NCBI GenBank assembly: GCA_903872155.1
Contig: CAIQJP010000003.1
Coordinates: 1-64,000 of the forward strand
From: an uncultured Actinomycetes bacterium
GTDB taxonomy: Bacteria > Actinomycetota > Acidimicrobiia > Acidimicrobiales > Ilumatobacteraceae
Direction of reading: 5' to 3'
Length of the DNA stretch: 64,000 nt
Below, piece after piece: positions 17,786-27,668 of the stretch (the stretch's first letter is position 1; every line of letters begins with the position of its first letter). Both the position numbers and the translations under genes were made by a program. Below the pieces are notes generated by a model. The model was not told the DNA's origin. It was given only the letters and a program-made list of their open reading frames with translations, and searched no databases.

Positions 17786-18163
17786 ATGGCCCGTATTTCT
17801 GGAGTTGACATTCCCCGCGAGAAGCGGTTGGAGATTTCGCTCACCTACATCTTTGGCATCGGCAAGCCGACTGCACAACGCATGTGCGCCGATCTCGACA
17901 TCAGTCCGAACACGCGTGTTCGCGACTTGACCGACGAAGAAGTCAACAAACTTCGTGGTTGGGTTGACAAGAACATCACCGTCGAAGGTGACCTTCGCCG
18001 CGAAGTTCAGACCGACATCAAGCGCAAGATCGAAATCGGTTGCCTCCAAGGCGTCCGTCACCGTAAGGGCCTGCCCGTTCGTGGCCAGCGCACTCACACC
18101 AATGCTCGTACCCGTAAGGGACCGAAGAAGACCGTTGCAAACAAGAAAAAGGCAGTGAGGTAG
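17786..18163 (+). CDS. rpsM: 30S ribosomal protein S13
   Basis: The 125-residue protein starts [20 protein letters not shown] and contains [14 protein letters not shown] and [20 protein letters not shown], diagnostic of S13. S13 bridges the 30S head to L5 and contacts P-site tRNA. It opens the alpha-operon section. Confidence 0.98.
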   Translation: MARISGVDIPREKRLEISLTYIFGIGKPTAQRMCADLDISPNTRVRDLTDEEVNKLRGWVDKNITVEGDLRREVQTDIKRKIEIGCLQGVRHRKGLPVRGQRTHTNARTRKGPKKTVANKKKAVR

Positions 18164-18169
18164 TACATC

Positions 18170-18568
18170 ATGGCTAAGCCGAAGCCGGGCGGACGACGCC
18201 CCCGTAAGCGCGAGCGCAAAAACGTCAGCGTTGGTGTGTGTCACATCAAGTGCTCGTTCAACAACACCATCGTCAGCATCTCTGATACCGAAGGCAATGT
18301 TTTGTCATGGGCTTCAGGTGGTGGAGTTGGATTCAAGGGTTCGCGTAAGAGCACACCTTTCGCCGCACAGATGGCAGCCGAGAAAGCAGCTAAGGCCGCT
18401 TTCGAACAAGGTATGCGTCGCGTTGAAGTTCACGCCAAGGGCCCCGGCTCTGGTCGTGACACCGCAATTCGTTCGTTGCAGAACACTGGCATCGAAGTGA
18501 CTGGCATCAAGGATGTCACTCCCGTGCCCCACAACGGCTGCAAGTTGCCCAAGCGGAAGAGGAACTAA
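18170..18568 (+). CDS. rpsK: 30S ribosomal protein S11
   Basis: The 132-residue protein contains [39 protein letters not shown] and the C-terminal [18 protein letters not shown], the complete S11 pattern. S11 forms part of the 30S platform. It is 6 bases after rpsM and 3 before rpsD. Confidence 0.98.
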   Translation: MAKPKPGGRRPRKRERKNVSVGVCHIKCSFNNTIVSISDTEGNVLSWASGGGVGFKGSRKSTPFAAQMAAEKAAKAAFEQGMRRVEVHAKGPGSGRDTAIRSLQNTGIEVTGIKDVTPVPHNGCKLPKRKRN

Positions 18569-18571
18569 GTC

Positions 18572-19189
18572 ATGGCCCGTTACACCGGACCCAAGGTGCG
18601 TTTGTCGCGCCGCCTGAACACCAACTTGTTCGAAAATGAGAAGGGCCGCAAGGCTCTTGAGCGTCGCCCATTCCCACCGGGTCAGCACGGCCGTACGCGT
18701 CGTCGCTCAGCCGGTAGTGAATACCTCGCTCAGCTCCAGGAAAAGCAGAAGGCTAAGTACATCTACGGTGTACTCGAGCGTCAGTTCCGCAAGACCTACG
18801 AAGAGGCCAACCGCCTACAAGGACCGACTGGTGAAAACCTGTTGCGTTTGCTCGAGCTTCGTCTCGACAACGTGGTCTACCGCGCTGGTTTCGGCAGCAC
18901 CCGCCCACAGGCGCGTCAGTTCGTCAGCCACGGTTTGATTTTGGTCAACGGCAAGCGCCTCAACATTCCGAGCGCACGTGTCAAAAAAGGTGATGTCATT
19001 ACCTTGGCCGTGAAGGCTCGCGACATGATCGTGATTCAGCACAACATCGACACCTTGGACCGTTCATTGGTCGGTTGGCTCGAAGGCGCAGACGGCGGCA
19101 AGCAAGTCACCGTTCGCAACGAACCAGCTCGCGAGCACATTGATGTGCCCGTACGTGAACAGCTCATTGTCGAGCTTTACTCGAAGTAA
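18572..19189 (+). CDS. rpsD: 30S ribosomal protein S4
   Basis: The 205-residue protein starts MARYTGPKVRLSRRLNTNLF, contains PPGQHGRTRRRSAGSEYLAQ and the S4 RNA-binding domain (RLDNVVYRAGFGSTRPQARQ, VSHGLILVNGKRLNIPS). S4 nucleates 30S assembly and often represses the alpha operon. The Cys-free N-terminus marks the zinc-less form. Confidence 0.97.
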   Translation: MARYTGPKVRLSRRLNTNLFENEKGRKALERRPFPPGQHGRTRRRSAGSEYLAQLQEKQKAKYIYGVLERQFRKTYEEANRLQGPTGENLLRLLELRLDNVVYRAGFGSTRPQARQFVSHGLILVNGKRLNIPSARVKKGDVITLAVKARDMIVIQHNIDTLDRSLVGWLEGADGGKQVTVRNEPAREHIDVPVREQLIVELYSK

Positions 19190-19253
19190 TCCAGCAATTC
19201 AATCTGCATCTAATACTGCCTAAGTACAAACCCTCGACGAACGGAAGAGACAA

Positions 19254-20192
19254 ATGCTCGTCATCCAGCGCCCCAGTGTCGAAGCAATCGGCGAACAGAA
19301 CGGTAACCGTCAGAGTTTCTCTGTCGGACCTCTTGAGCCCGGCTTCGGTCATACCATCGGTAACTCGCTTCGTCGCGTGTTGCTTTCCTCCATCCCCGGT
19401 TCCGCCATCACGACGGTTCGCTTCGATGAGGCTTTGCACGAGTTCGACACCATTCCTGGTGTCACCGAGGACGTCACCGACATCATCCTCAACCTCAAAG
19501 ACATCGTGCTGATCTCGCAGTCAGACGAAGCAGTCATCATTCGTGTTGACGTTCGCGGCGAAGCAGGAACAGTCGTCACCGCTGGCGACATTCAGTGCCC
19601 AGCCGATGTTGAAATCCTCAACAAGGATCTCGTCATCGCCCACGTCAACGGCAAGGGCCGTCTTGCATTCGACCTCACCGTCGAGCAGGGTCGTGGTTAT
19701 AACTCAAGCGATCGCGATTCGGGTTCACGCACCATCGGTGTTATTCCGATCGACGCCATCTTCTCGCCAGTGCGTCGCGTGATGTTTGATGTGCAGCCAA
19801 CTCGCGTTGAGCAGTCAACCAACTACGACAAGCTCATCATTGACATCGAAACCGATGGCACCACCACACCGCGTGATGCACTTGCATCAGCCGGCGCAAC
19901 CTTGCGTTCGCTTGTTGATCTCGTCGCCAACTTGTCAGAAGAGCCCAAGGGTCTTGAACTTGGCGAAGTGATTCAAGCCGGATCATCAAGCCCCGATCTT
20001 GACATTGCAATCGAAGACCTCGATCTCTCCGAGCGTCCCCGTAACTGTTTGAAGCGCGCCCAGGTCAACACCATTGGCGAGCTTCTGAGCAAGAACGAAG
20101 ATGACTTGTTGAATATCACCAACTTTGGCCAGAAGAGCCTCGACGAAGTCAAGCAGAAGCTTGATGAGCGCGGCCTGACACTTCGCGGCTGA
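19254..20192 (+). CDS. rpoA: DNA-directed RNA polymerase subunit alpha
   Basis: The 312-residue protein has the assembly domain (EPGFGHTIGNSLRRVLLSSI, FDEALHEFDTIPGV) and, after a linker, the C-terminal domain with NCLKRAQVNTIGELLSKNED and the NFGQKSLDEVKQKL helix-hairpin-helix that contacts UP elements and activators. It has a 64-nt upstream gap with GGAAGAG ribosome site. rplQ follows after 32 nt. Confidence 0.98.
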   Translation: MLVIQRPSVEAIGEQNGNRQSFSVGPLEPGFGHTIGNSLRRVLLSSIPGSAITTVRFDEALHEFDTIPGVTEDVTDIILNLKDIVLISQSDEAVIIRVDVRGEAGTVVTAGDIQCPADVEILNKDLVIAHVNGKGRLAFDLTVEQGRGYNSSDRDSGSRTIGVIPIDAIFSPVRRVMFDVQPTRVEQSTNYDKLIIDIETDGTTTPRDALASAGATLRSLVDLVANLSEEPKGLELGEVIQAGSSSPDLDIAIEDLDLSERPRNCLKRAQVNTIGELLSKNEDDLLNITNFGQKSLDEVKQKLDERGLTLRG

Positions 20193-20224
20193 GCCGACGA
20201 ACGTTTTAACGAAGGAAACACACC

Positions 20225-20596
20225 ATGCCCGCAACACCACGCCGTGCCAGAAACTTTGGCGGTAGCTCACAGCACCAGAAGTTGATGATGGCCAACCTCA
20301 CAGCATCTTTGATTGCTGCTGAAGCCATTGAAACAACTGAAGCGAAGGCCAAGGCACTTCGCCCCATCGCCGAAAAGCTCATCACCAAGGCCAAAAAGGC
20401 TCAAGACGGAAACGCCATGAGCGTGCACCGTATTCGTCAGATCCAGGGTTACCTCGGTGACAAGGAAATGACGCACAAGCTGGTCGCTGAAGTTGCTCCT
20501 CGTTACCTCGAACGTAACGGTGGCTACTTGCGCATCTTGAAGCTTGGTCCGCGTCAGGGCGATAACGCCCCGATGGCGCGTATCGAACTCGTCTGA
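20225..20596 (+). CDS. rplQ: 50S ribosomal protein L17
   Basis: The 123-residue protein contains LMMANLTASLIAAEAIETTE, AKALRPIAEKLITKAKK and the closing DNAPMARIELV, typical of L17. The N-terminus MPATPRRARNFGGSSQHQKL replaces the more common MPTPTKGPRLGGSPAHQR. It ends the alpha operon. Confidence 0.96.
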   Translation: MPATPRRARNFGGSSQHQKLMMANLTASLIAAEAIETTEAKAKALRPIAEKLITKAKKAQDGNAMSVHRIRQIQGYLGDKEMTHKLVAEVAPRYLERNGGYLRILKLGPRQGDNAPMARIELV

Positions 20597-20622
20597 CATT
20601 TATTTGTCGCGGGTTACAACTG

Positions 20623-21447
20623 ATGAATACTTCCGAGCCCGCCACTAGGCGGGCTCGTTTGTTAGTCGCCTACGAAGGTTCACACTTCAGCGGCTTTGCA
20701 ATCAACGAAGGTGTGCGTTCGGTTGCTGGAGTGATCGGTGATGCACTGTCGCTCATCTCGCGGTTTCCAGTACACATCACTGGCGCGGGTCGTACCGATG
20801 CCGGGGTACACGGTTGGGGACAGGTCATCACGTGTGATTTGCCACTTGATATTGATCTTGAAAACCTGCCACGGCGTCTCACCAAAATGTGTGCACCCGG
20901 CGTCGTGGTGCGCGCCGCTGAATGGGCCGCACCAGATTTTCATGCGCGATTTTCGGCCTATTGGCGCCACTATCGCTACACCGTGCTCAACGATCCCGTC
21001 GCCGATCCATTCTTAGCCGCGACCGCTTGGCACGTGCCCCAAGAACTTGATCTACCGCTCATGTATTTGGCCTGTGATCCACTCATCGGCGAACACGATT
21101 TTTCGGCCTTCTGCCGTAAACCAAAGCCGGTTGAGGGTGAAAAAGAACCGAGTATGTTCCGCGAAGTGACCCAGGCGCGATGGTCTGAACACACCAGTGA
21201 ACGAGGCGCTCGAGTTCTGCGTTTTGAGATTCGGGCCAACGCTTTTTGCCACCAAATGGTTCGCTCCATTGTCGGCACTTTGGTCGATGTGGGCCTGCGC
21301 AAGCTGACCCCAGGCGCAATGTCGGGCATTTTGCGTTCGGGCGCCCGTACCGAGGCGGGCCAGGTCGCCCCAGCCCACGGACTGTGTTTGTGGGAAGTCG
21401 GCTACGACCAAGACGTTTTCATTCGCCCACGAGAGATATTCGGGTGA
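20623..21447 (+). CDS. truA: tRNA pseudouridine(38-40) synthase TruA
   Basis: The 274-residue enzyme isomerises uridines 38-40 in the anticodon arm. The catalytic Asp59 lies in [31 protein letters not shown] and [17 protein letters not shown] are further family motifs. Its first codons are covered by a perfect terminator-like hairpin (20634-20657), so either readthrough is regulated or translation starts later, for example at TTG 20658 giving the more usual short N-terminus. Confidence 0.93.
   Translation: MNTSEPATRRARLLVAYEGSHFSGFAINEGVRSVAGVIGDALSLISRFPVHITGAGRTDAGVHGWGQVITCDLPLDIDLENLPRRLTKMCAPGVVVRAAEWAAPDFHARFSAYWRHYRYTVLNDPVADPFLAATAWHVPQELDLPLMYLACDPLIGEHDFSAFCRKPKPVEGEKEPSMFREVTQARWSEHTSERGARVLRFEIRANAFCHQMVRSIVGTLVDVGLRKLTPGAMSGILRSGARTEAGQVAPAHGLCLWEVGYDQDVFIRPREIFG
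20634..20663 (+). terminator. Terminator-like hairpin overlapping the truA 5' end
   Basis: A perfect 10-bp GC-rich stem, CGAGCCCGCC (20634-20643) with GGCGGGCTCG (20648-20657), has an ACTA loop and is followed by TTTGTT. It lies 38 bases after the rplQ stop, where termination of the alpha operon would be expected, but inside the annotated truA frame. Confidence 0.6.
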
Positions 21448-21538
21448 CCACCCTGTCGTTTTTACCCATAATGCCCGTATCATTTCTCAGTCCCTGTGGG
21501 CTGCGTTGTCCCGGGCACCTTTTCTGAAAGAAGTATCT

Positions 21539-21985
21539 ATGAGCACCTATACGCCAAAGGCCAGCGAGATCGTTCGTGAGTGGCATGTCGTCGACGCTGA
21601 GGGCATGATCCTTGGTCGTCTTTGCACCGAAGTCGCACGTTTGTTGCGCGGTAAGCACAAGCCAACATTTGCACCTCACATGGACTCAGGCGATCACGTC
21701 GTCATCATCAACGCTGACAAGATCGTGTTGACTGCAGATAAGGCCAACACGCGTTTGATTCACAACTACTCGGGTTACCCCGGTGGTTTGAAGAGCGAAA
21801 CTTTCTCCAACTTGTTGAACCGTCGTCCCGACGAAGCAATTCGTGGTTCAGTGCGCGGCATGTTGCCCAAGGGACCTCTTGGACGTCAGATGATTAAGAA
21901 GCTCAAGGTGTACACCGGAGCAGAACATCCTCACGGCGCGCAGAACCCGACCGTCCGCAAAATCGACCACGCCAAAGCTCGCTGA
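21539..21985 (+). CDS. rplM: 50S ribosomal protein L13
   Basis: The 148-residue protein starts [20 protein letters not shown] and has [30 protein letters not shown] and [19 protein letters not shown]. The frame is open to 21506, but ATG 21539 with GAAAGAAG upstream is the family start. L13 is an early 50S assembly protein, here paired with rpsI as in most bacteria. Confidence 0.97.
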   Translation: MSTYTPKASEIVREWHVVDAEGMILGRLCTEVARLLRGKHKPTFAPHMDSGDHVVIINADKIVLTADKANTRLIHNYSGYPGGLKSETFSNLLNRRPDEAIRGSVRGMLPKGPLGRQMIKKLKVYTGAEHPHGAQNPTVRKIDHAKAR

Positions 21986-22008
21986 GCAAAGAATTCAAGG
22001 ATCACAAA

Positions 22009-22401
22009 ATGACGAAGCCTCTTACTCAGACAACCGGTCGCCGCAAGGAAGCAGTCGCACGTGTGCGCGTTCGCCCCGGCACTGGCAAGCACACCGTGAA
22101 TGGCAAGCCGATCGATGTGTACTTCTGTACCGCGACTCAGCAGAACGCCGCAGTTGAAGCATTGCGCGTTACGAACACGACCGAACAGTACGACGTCGAT
22201 GCAACCATTCATGGTGGCGGCGTGACCGGACAGTCTGGCGCAATGCGCATGGGCTTGGCACGTTCACTCGTTGAACTCGATCCCGATTCACGTGCCGCAC
22301 TGAAGAAGGCCGGCTTGTTGACCCGCGACTCACGTCGTAAGGAAAGCAAGAAGTACGGTCTGCGCAAGGCCCGTAAGGCCGGACAGTACACGAAGCGCTG
22401 A
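22009..22401 (+). CDS. rpsI: 30S ribosomal protein S9
   Basis: The 130-residue protein contains [40 protein letters not shown] and the C-terminal [20 protein letters not shown] ending in TKR, whose basic tail touches P-site tRNA. It is 23 bases after rplM and 11 bases before glmM. Confidence 0.98.
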   Translation: MTKPLTQTTGRRKEAVARVRVRPGTGKHTVNGKPIDVYFCTATQQNAAVEALRVTNTTEQYDVDATIHGGGVTGQSGAMRMGLARSLVELDPDSRAALKKAGLLTRDSRRKESKKYGLRKARKAGQYTKR

Positions 22402-22412
22402 TCGCGACTTCC

Positions 22413-23801
22413 ATGTCGGGCGCAAGCGATTCGCCCCAGTCAAATATGTCTATTGTTCCGTCATTTGGCACCGATGGTGTTCGTGGCGTCGCGATTAGCG
22501 AAATCACCCCTGAATATGCGCTTGCTCTTGGTCGCGCCGTTGGCACGGTTCTTGGTTCACCGCGTTTGGTGATTGCGCGTGATCCGCGAGTATCTGGGCC
22601 CATTCTTGAGGCAGCATTTTCTGCTGGTGCGGCTGCAGTTGGTGTGCGTGTTGAACAACTTGGTGTCGTACCGACGCCGGCAGTTGCACTGATTGCGCAA
22701 CGTGAAAATGTTCCTGGTGTGATGATCACCGCGTCGCACAACAAGTTTTCCGACAACGGTGTCAAAGTGTTTGCCGCAGGTGGACGCAAGTTAACCGATG
22801 CCGATCAAGAACTCATCGAATCTGAAGTGCACAAAGTTTTGAGTGGCGTGACACCAACACCATCAGATGTTGGCATCATCGTTCGTCGTAGTGATGCGGT
22901 GACTTTGTATGTCGATCATCTCGTTGAACTTTTTGGTGAAGGATCGCTTGCTGGTTTGCGGGTTGTTATTGATTCGGCCAACGGAGCTATGAGCCAAGTT
23001 GCACCACTGGTGTTGCAACGACTCGGCGCTGATGTGATTTCGATGAACGACGCACCAAACGGTCGCAATATCAATGACGCGTGCGGTGCAACTTCACCAC
23101 AAACATTGTGTGATTTTGTCAGCGGTACAGGCACTGGAGTTTCTGTCGACATTGGTTTTGCTTTTGATGGTGACGGAGATCGATTGATCGCTGTCGACGA
23201 AAACGGACGCGTGGTTGATGGTGATCGACTGATTGCATTGTCAGTCATCGACCGGAGCGAACACAACACCTTGGCGAATAACACCGTTGTAGTGACGGTG
23301 ATGTCGAATTTGGGTTTTCATCAGGCCATGAAACAACTCGGCGTGAATGTTGTGACAACGACTGTCGGCGATCGTTATGTGCTTGATGCCATGGAGCTTG
23401 GCGAGTTTGTGATTGGTGGCGAACAAAGTGGCCACATCATTCATCGCGATCTTGCAACGACGGGTGACGGACTTTTAGCCTCGATTGTCCTGGCTCAATT
23501 GGTCCGGCGCCGGAACGAAAAAGATGGCGTGAAATTCTCACAACTTGCGACTTCGGTGATGCACACCTTCCCGCAGGTTTTGAAGAATGTCAAAGTTGCC
23601 GTGCGACCACATGATGTCGCCAGACTGTTGGCGCATGAAATCGCCGCTGAAGAAGCACTTCTTGGCGAAAATGGTCGTGTTCTAGTGCGAGCAAGTGGCA
23701 CTGAGCCCCTCATTCGGGTGATGGTTGAGGCTCCTACTGCACAAATGGCTGATGAAGTTGCTGATCGACTAGTTGCCATTGCCGTCAACAAGTGCGTGTG
23801 A
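22413..23801 (+). CDS. glmM: Phosphoglucosamine mutase
   Basis: The 462-residue enzyme converts glucosamine-6-phosphate to glucosamine-1-phosphate for UDP-GlcNAc and peptidoglycan. Motifs are in order: SFGTDGVRGVA, the phosphoserine loop ITASHNKFSDNG (Ser108), the Mg loop DGDGDRL, the sugar loop GGEQSGH and the phosphate site RASGTEPLIRVMVEA. An ATG at 22446 is an alternative start closer to the homologous length. It directly precedes the GlmS-like gene, supplying the previous step of the same pathway. Confidence 0.96.
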   Translation: MSGASDSPQSNMSIVPSFGTDGVRGVAISEITPEYALALGRAVGTVLGSPRLVIARDPRVSGPILEAAFSAGAAAVGVRVEQLGVVPTPAVALIAQRENVPGVMITASHNKFSDNGVKVFAAGGRKLTDADQELIESEVHKVLSGVTPTPSDVGIIVRRSDAVTLYVDHLVELFGEGSLAGLRVVIDSANGAMSQVAPLVLQRLGADVISMNDAPNGRNINDACGATSPQTLCDFVSGTGTGVSVDIGFAFDGDGDRLIAVDENGRVVDGDRLIALSVIDRSEHNTLANNTVVVTVMSNLGFHQAMKQLGVNVVTTTVGDRYVLDAMELGEFVIGGEQSGHIIHRDLATTGDGLLASIVLAQLVRRRNEKDGVKFSQLATSVMHTFPQVLKNVKVAVRPHDVARLLAHEIAAEEALLGENGRVLVRASGTEPLIRVMVEAPTAQMADEVADRLVAIAVNKCV

Positions 23802-23825
23802 GCCTGTCACCGCGTCGTTGTTCGG

Positions 23826-23831
23826 TAACCT
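23826..23831 (+). promoter_or_regulatory. Candidate -10 box, leaderless GlmS-like gene
   Basis: TAACCT lies seven bases before ATG 23839, with a CTGTCA resembling a -35 element 16 bases upstream (23804-23809). No Shine-Dalgarno is present. Confidence 0.4.
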
Positions 23832-23838
23832 AATTGTC

Positions 23839-26800
23839 ATGTGTGGCATCATCGCTTTGGTCGGTCGACCCGCTCGACGGAGTGCCCCCACTGTGGCCGA
23901 AATCGTGCAACATCTTGACGCGGCTATTGCCAGTGGTCGCAATATGGTCGAAGCCACCACTCATCTATCGACGGTCAACGAACTCCTCAAGGGAGTCCCC
24001 GGTGCTGTGGCACTTATTGACAATCACGAATTAGTGAATGCGATGACAAGTCGTCTCGACCAAATAGGCGCGACGATCACAGCCATTGATGAAGGTCTTG
24101 AAAACAGCGTGGCTGATGCCGACGAACTTGAACGCAATGCCGCGGAACTCATTGCGCTGCGTGACGTCACCTGGTCAATTGGAAAAGATCGCTTACGCAC
24201 AGCGCGCCTCGTGCGCGATTTGGCCGGACGCGATGCTGGTATCGCCGCGGTTGCGGGTTATCTGACCATTCAGCAAGCTTTCTCGTCACTTGATCGGCTT
24301 GAAGTTCGCGGTCGAGACTCAGCAGGAATTCATGTCTTTGTCTGGGGCCATGGCTTGTCGGCCGACGATCCATCCGTGATTGCTGCTTTAAGTGCGCGAG
24401 CACATGACGCACTCTTCCAAAATCGATCGGTTCGGCTCATTGATGGCACTTTGTCTTTTGTCTACAAAGCAGCTGCCGAAATCGGTGAGCTCGGAGACAA
24501 CACCAAGGCGTTACGTGCGGCGGTACAAGAAGATGACTTGTTGCGTTTGGCGCTATCAAATCCGAATGCGCGGTTGTCGTTGGTTGGACACACGCGGTGG
24601 GCGAGTGTGGGAATCATCAGCGAACCAAATGCGCACCCCGTGAATAGCGAGCGCGAGCTTGGTGATCTTGAGACCACGCATCCTTATGTTGTCGCTGCGC
24701 TGAATGGCGATGTTGACAATCATGGTGACTTACGGATCGCTCATGGCCTGTCATTCCCTGGGCAAATCACTACTGATGCCAAAGTGATTCCGGCATTAGT
24801 GAATATGCATGCTCGGGCCTGCGGGGACACTGTTGAAGCTTTCCGTCGTAGCGTCGCGTCATTTGAAGGTTCAGTTGCCATTGGGGCTGCCGCGACCGAT
24901 CAACCTGATCGATTGATGTTCGCTTTGCGCGGAAGTGGCCAAGGATTGTTTGTTGGCTTGGCGGAAGATTTGTTTATCGTGGCGAGCGAACCGTACGGAG
25001 TCGTTGAAGAAACTTCAACGTACTTCCGTCTCGATGGTGAGGGCACCAGCACTACGTCACTTACTGACAGCAAAGGTCAAATCGTTGTTCTTGACGGTGG
25101 GCTTGCCGGAGATCTTTCGGGCGTGACCCGCCTTGCGTATGACGGAACTGTGTTGCCCATTTCGTCAAACGAACTCGTGACTGCCGAAGTCACAACGCGC
25201 GATATTGATCGTGGGGATGCACCGCACTTCTTGTTGAAAGAAATCGGCGAAGCACCAGAATCATTCCGCAAGACTCTTCGCGGCAAGATTGTTGAGCGTG
25301 ATGGTGTTTTGCATGCGTCGCTGGGAGTCAAGACACTTCCTACATCAATTATTGAACGCTTGTCGTCTGGTGCCATTCGCAAAGTACGAGTGATTGGTCA
25401 AGGTACTGCTGCCATAGCCGGACGTAGTTGTGCCACGGTGCTCGATGAACTGTGCGCGGGTGGCCTTGATGTCGATCCGATTACCGCAACCGAACTCAGT
25501 GGTTTCCATTTGCAACTTGATATGAGCGACACGCTGATCATTGCGGTCAGTCAAAGTGGAACGACAACGGACACCAACCGCACTGTCGACTTGGCCCGTT
25601 CGCGTGGTGCTTCGGTGCTGGCAATCGTTAATCGTCGTGGTAGCGATTTGTGCGACAAAGCCGACGGCGTTTTATTTACGAGTGATGGTCGCGACGTAGA
25701 AATGAGTGTCGCGTCAACGAAAGCTTTTTATGCGCAAGTTGCCGCGGGTGTTTTGTTAGCTTGCGCAGTGAGTGTTGCTGCTGGGCTGGGTACCGATTCA
25801 CGCCGGCACGATTTGTTGCGTACGTTACGTGAACTGCCAACTGCAATGCGCACCGTTATTGACGCGCGAGCAAAGGTTGCTGAAGTTGCTCACAAATATG
25901 CACCGTCAAAGCGATATTGGGCAGTCGTCGGTAACGGTCCTAATGCCATTGCGGCAAATGAAGTTCGTATTAAGTTGAGCGAACTTTGCTACAAGAGCAT
26001 TTCGTGCGACATCACTGAAGACAAGAAGCATATTGACTTGTCGTGCGAGCCATTGATCTTGGTATGTGCAGCTGGCCTCGCCGGCAGTACTGCTGACGAC
26101 GTTGCCAAAGAAATCGCGATCTATCGCGCACATAAGGCGACACCCATCGTGATTGCGAGTGCATCTGAGTCACGTTTCTCAAGTGCAGTTGCGGTCATTG
26201 ATGTCCCAGATGTTGACCCGACACTTGCTTTCGTTTTGAGCGCAGTCGTTGGTCACCTTTTTGGTTACGAAGCGGCTCGGGCGATTGATGAGTTGGCGCG
26301 GGCATTGCGTGAAGCACGAGAAGTTGTCGAGTTTGCGGTATTGCATAACCCCGACGGCGAATCGGTTTTGAAAGTGGTGCGCTCTGGATTAGTGATTGCC
26401 GCTGAACGATTTAATGAGACTCTGCGCGCCGGCACTTATGACGGACATCTTGAAGCCAGTACTGCAGTGCGCTTGGCATCAATGCTTCGTGTCGTTCTTG
26501 ATACATCGCCGGTTGAGGCATACCAGAATGAAACGGGCAAAGTCGGTACACCTTCGGCGCTGATTGACGATCTCACCTTGGCTTTGACGCGAGCGATTGA
26601 AGAACTCACACGGCCCATTGACGCAATAAAGCATCAGGCCAAGACGGTGACGGTCGGAATTAGCCGGAGCGACGAAGGTGTGATGGATCGTGCTCTCGTG
26701 CAAGAAGTTCTTGCGACGGGCGCAGGGCGCGATGTCTTGGCGTATCGCACGCTCAAGGTGTTGGCCGATCTTGATCCAGCCGTTGAAGCAGTAGTTGGCT

Positions 26801-27249
26801 ACACGCGTTACAGCATCGATGGCGATCCATCGGGCACACATGCAACGATCTCAATCGTCGATCGTGGTGGATTGTCTCGTGATGTTCCAAGCCGTGTTGA
26901 TCGCAATCCATCTTTGGTCGGAACGAAGCGTCGAGTTGCGAGTGAACGCGAAGTCCTAGTTGCTCGTGGCCGAAGCGACGGTCGCACTGTGATCTTTATT
27001 CCAGAAGTCAAAGCGGGTCAGACAATCGGTATCACTTTGCTGCACGTGCGGTTCTTTGATCGGCTCAATGCATCGGTGATGCGTGGTGTGTTACAGGGTT
27101 ACGACCGTCGTTACGACCGCTTGGTCGACTGGGTTTCAGAAACCGAAGGCGAAATGCGCGACGACTTGTTGAGCGAATTGTCGGTGGCAGATTTGTTGAT
27201 CTTGCCGATCAGCGAAATGGCCGATCGCTGGCGCCGCGCTTCGTCGTGA
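23839..27249 (+). CDS. Oversized glucosamine-6-phosphate synthase-like protein
   Basis: The 1136-residue protein carries all the parts of GlmS (about 610 residues), spread out. Cys2 in MCGIIALVG is the glutaminase nucleophile; LEVRGRDSAGI is at about 154, HTRWASVG at about 251 and NGDVDNHG at about 288. Two SIS domains follow (VRVIGQGTAAIAGRS at about 516, SQSGTTTDTNRT at about 571, RYWAVVGNG at about 691). QAKTVTVGISR (about 931) matches the extreme C-terminus of normal GlmS, yet about 200 residues follow. Insertions of about 120 and 50 residues lie inside the glutaminase domain. The KHGPLAL region reads KKHIDLS. The position after glmM supports a role in amino-sugar synthesis; whether it makes GlcN6P is inference. 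Translation probably starts leaderless at ATG 23839, since Cys2 must be exposed. Confidence 0.85.
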   Translation: MCGIIALVGRPARRSAPTVAEIVQHLDAAIASGRNMVEATTHLSTVNELLKGVPGAVALIDNHELVNAMTSRLDQIGATITAIDEGLENSVADADELERNAAELIALRDVTWSIGKDRLRTARLVRDLAGRDAGIAAVAGYLTIQQAFSSLDRLEVRGRDSAGIHVFVWGHGLSADDPSVIAALSARAHDALFQNRSVRLIDGTLSFVYKAAAEIGELGDNTKALRAAVQEDDLLRLALSNPNARLSLVGHTRWASVGIISEPNAHPVNSERELGDLETTHPYVVAALNGDVDNHGDLRIAHGLSFPGQITTDAKVIPALVNMHARACGDTVEAFRRSVASFEGSVAIGAAATDQPDRLMFALRGSGQGLFVGLAEDLFIVASEPYGVVEETSTYFRLDGEGTSTTSLTDSKGQIVVLDGGLAGDLSGVTRLAYDGTVLPISSNELVTAEVTTRDIDRGDAPHFLLKEIGEAPESFRKTLRGKIVERDGVLHASLGVKTLPTSIIERLSSGAIRKVRVIGQGTAAIAGRSCATVLDELCAGGLDVDPITATELSGFHLQLDMSDTLIIAVSQSGTTTDTNRTVDLARSRGASVLAIVNRRGSDLCDKADGVLFTSDGRDVEMSVASTKAFYAQVAAGVLLACAVSVAAGLGTDSRRHDLLRTLRELPTAMRTVIDARAKVAEVAHKYAPSKRYWAVVGNGPNAIAANEVRIKLSELCYKSISCDITEDKKHIDLSCEPLILVCAAGLAGSTADDVAKEIAIYRAHKATPIVIASASESRFSSAVAVIDVPDVDPTLAFVLSAVVGHLFGYEAARAIDELARALREAREVVEFAVLHNPDGESVLKVVRSGLVIAAERFNETLRAGTYDGHLEASTAVRLASMLRVVLDTSPVEAYQNETGKVGTPSALIDDLTLALTRAIEELTRPIDAIKHQAKTVTVGISRSDEGVMDRALVQEVLATGAGRDVLAYRTLKVLADLDPAVEAVVGYTRYSIDGDPSGTHATISIVDRGGLSRDVPSRVDRNPSLVGTKRRVASEREVLVARGRSDGRTVIFIPEVKAGQTIGITLLHVRFFDRLNASVMRGVLQGYDRRYDRLVDWVSETEGEMRDDLLSELSVADLLILPISEMADRWRRASS

Positions 27250-27259
27250 GAACATCTCA

Positions 27260-27640
27260 ATGATTGTTGGTATTGGGGTAGATGCAGTTGAGATTGATCG
27301 CTTTCGTCGGTCACTTGAACGAACCCCTTCGATGAAGTCGCGACTCTTCACAAGTGAAGAACTTGAGTACGTCGAACCCCATGTTGATCCAACTGCTTCG
27401 TTGGCCGCTCGTTTCGCTGCGCGCGAAGCTGTCATGAAAGCGATGGGTGTCGGACTTGGTGCCTTCGAATTCCATGATGTGTGGGTTCAGCGGGCTGAAT
27501 CCGGTCGTCCAACACTTGCGGTGACGGGTCGGGCTCAGCAGATCGCAAACGAACTCGGTGTCACCGACTGGCATCTCTCGATCACGCATACCGACAGCAC
27601 GGCAATTGCCTATGTGATTGCTGTCCGATCACTGCCGTAG
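27260..27640 (+). CDS. acpS: Holo-[acyl-carrier-protein] synthase
   Basis: The 126-residue phosphopantetheinyl transferase has MIVGIGVDAVEIDRF (Mg-binding Asp8), FAAREAVMKAMG (Glu of the second motif) and a late SITHTDSTAIAYV. It transfers phosphopantetheine from CoA to ACP for fatty acid synthesis. It begins 10 bases after the GlmS-like gene. AcpS next to nnr and alr is a common actinobacterial arrangement. Confidence 0.95.
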   Translation: MIVGIGVDAVEIDRFRRSLERTPSMKSRLFTSEELEYVEPHVDPTASLAARFAAREAVMKAMGVGLGAFEFHDVWVQRAESGRPTLAVTGRAQQIANELGVTDWHLSITHTDSTAIAYVIAVRSLP

Positions 27641-27656
27641 ACCCGTCTGTACGGCA

Positions 27657-27662
27657 TACGAT
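27657..27662 (+). promoter_or_regulatory. Candidate -10 box, leaderless nnr
   Basis: TACGAT lies exactly six bases before ATG 27669, with no Shine-Dalgarno. The -35 region is weak. Confidence 0.4.
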
Positions 27663-27668
27663 CTAGTT

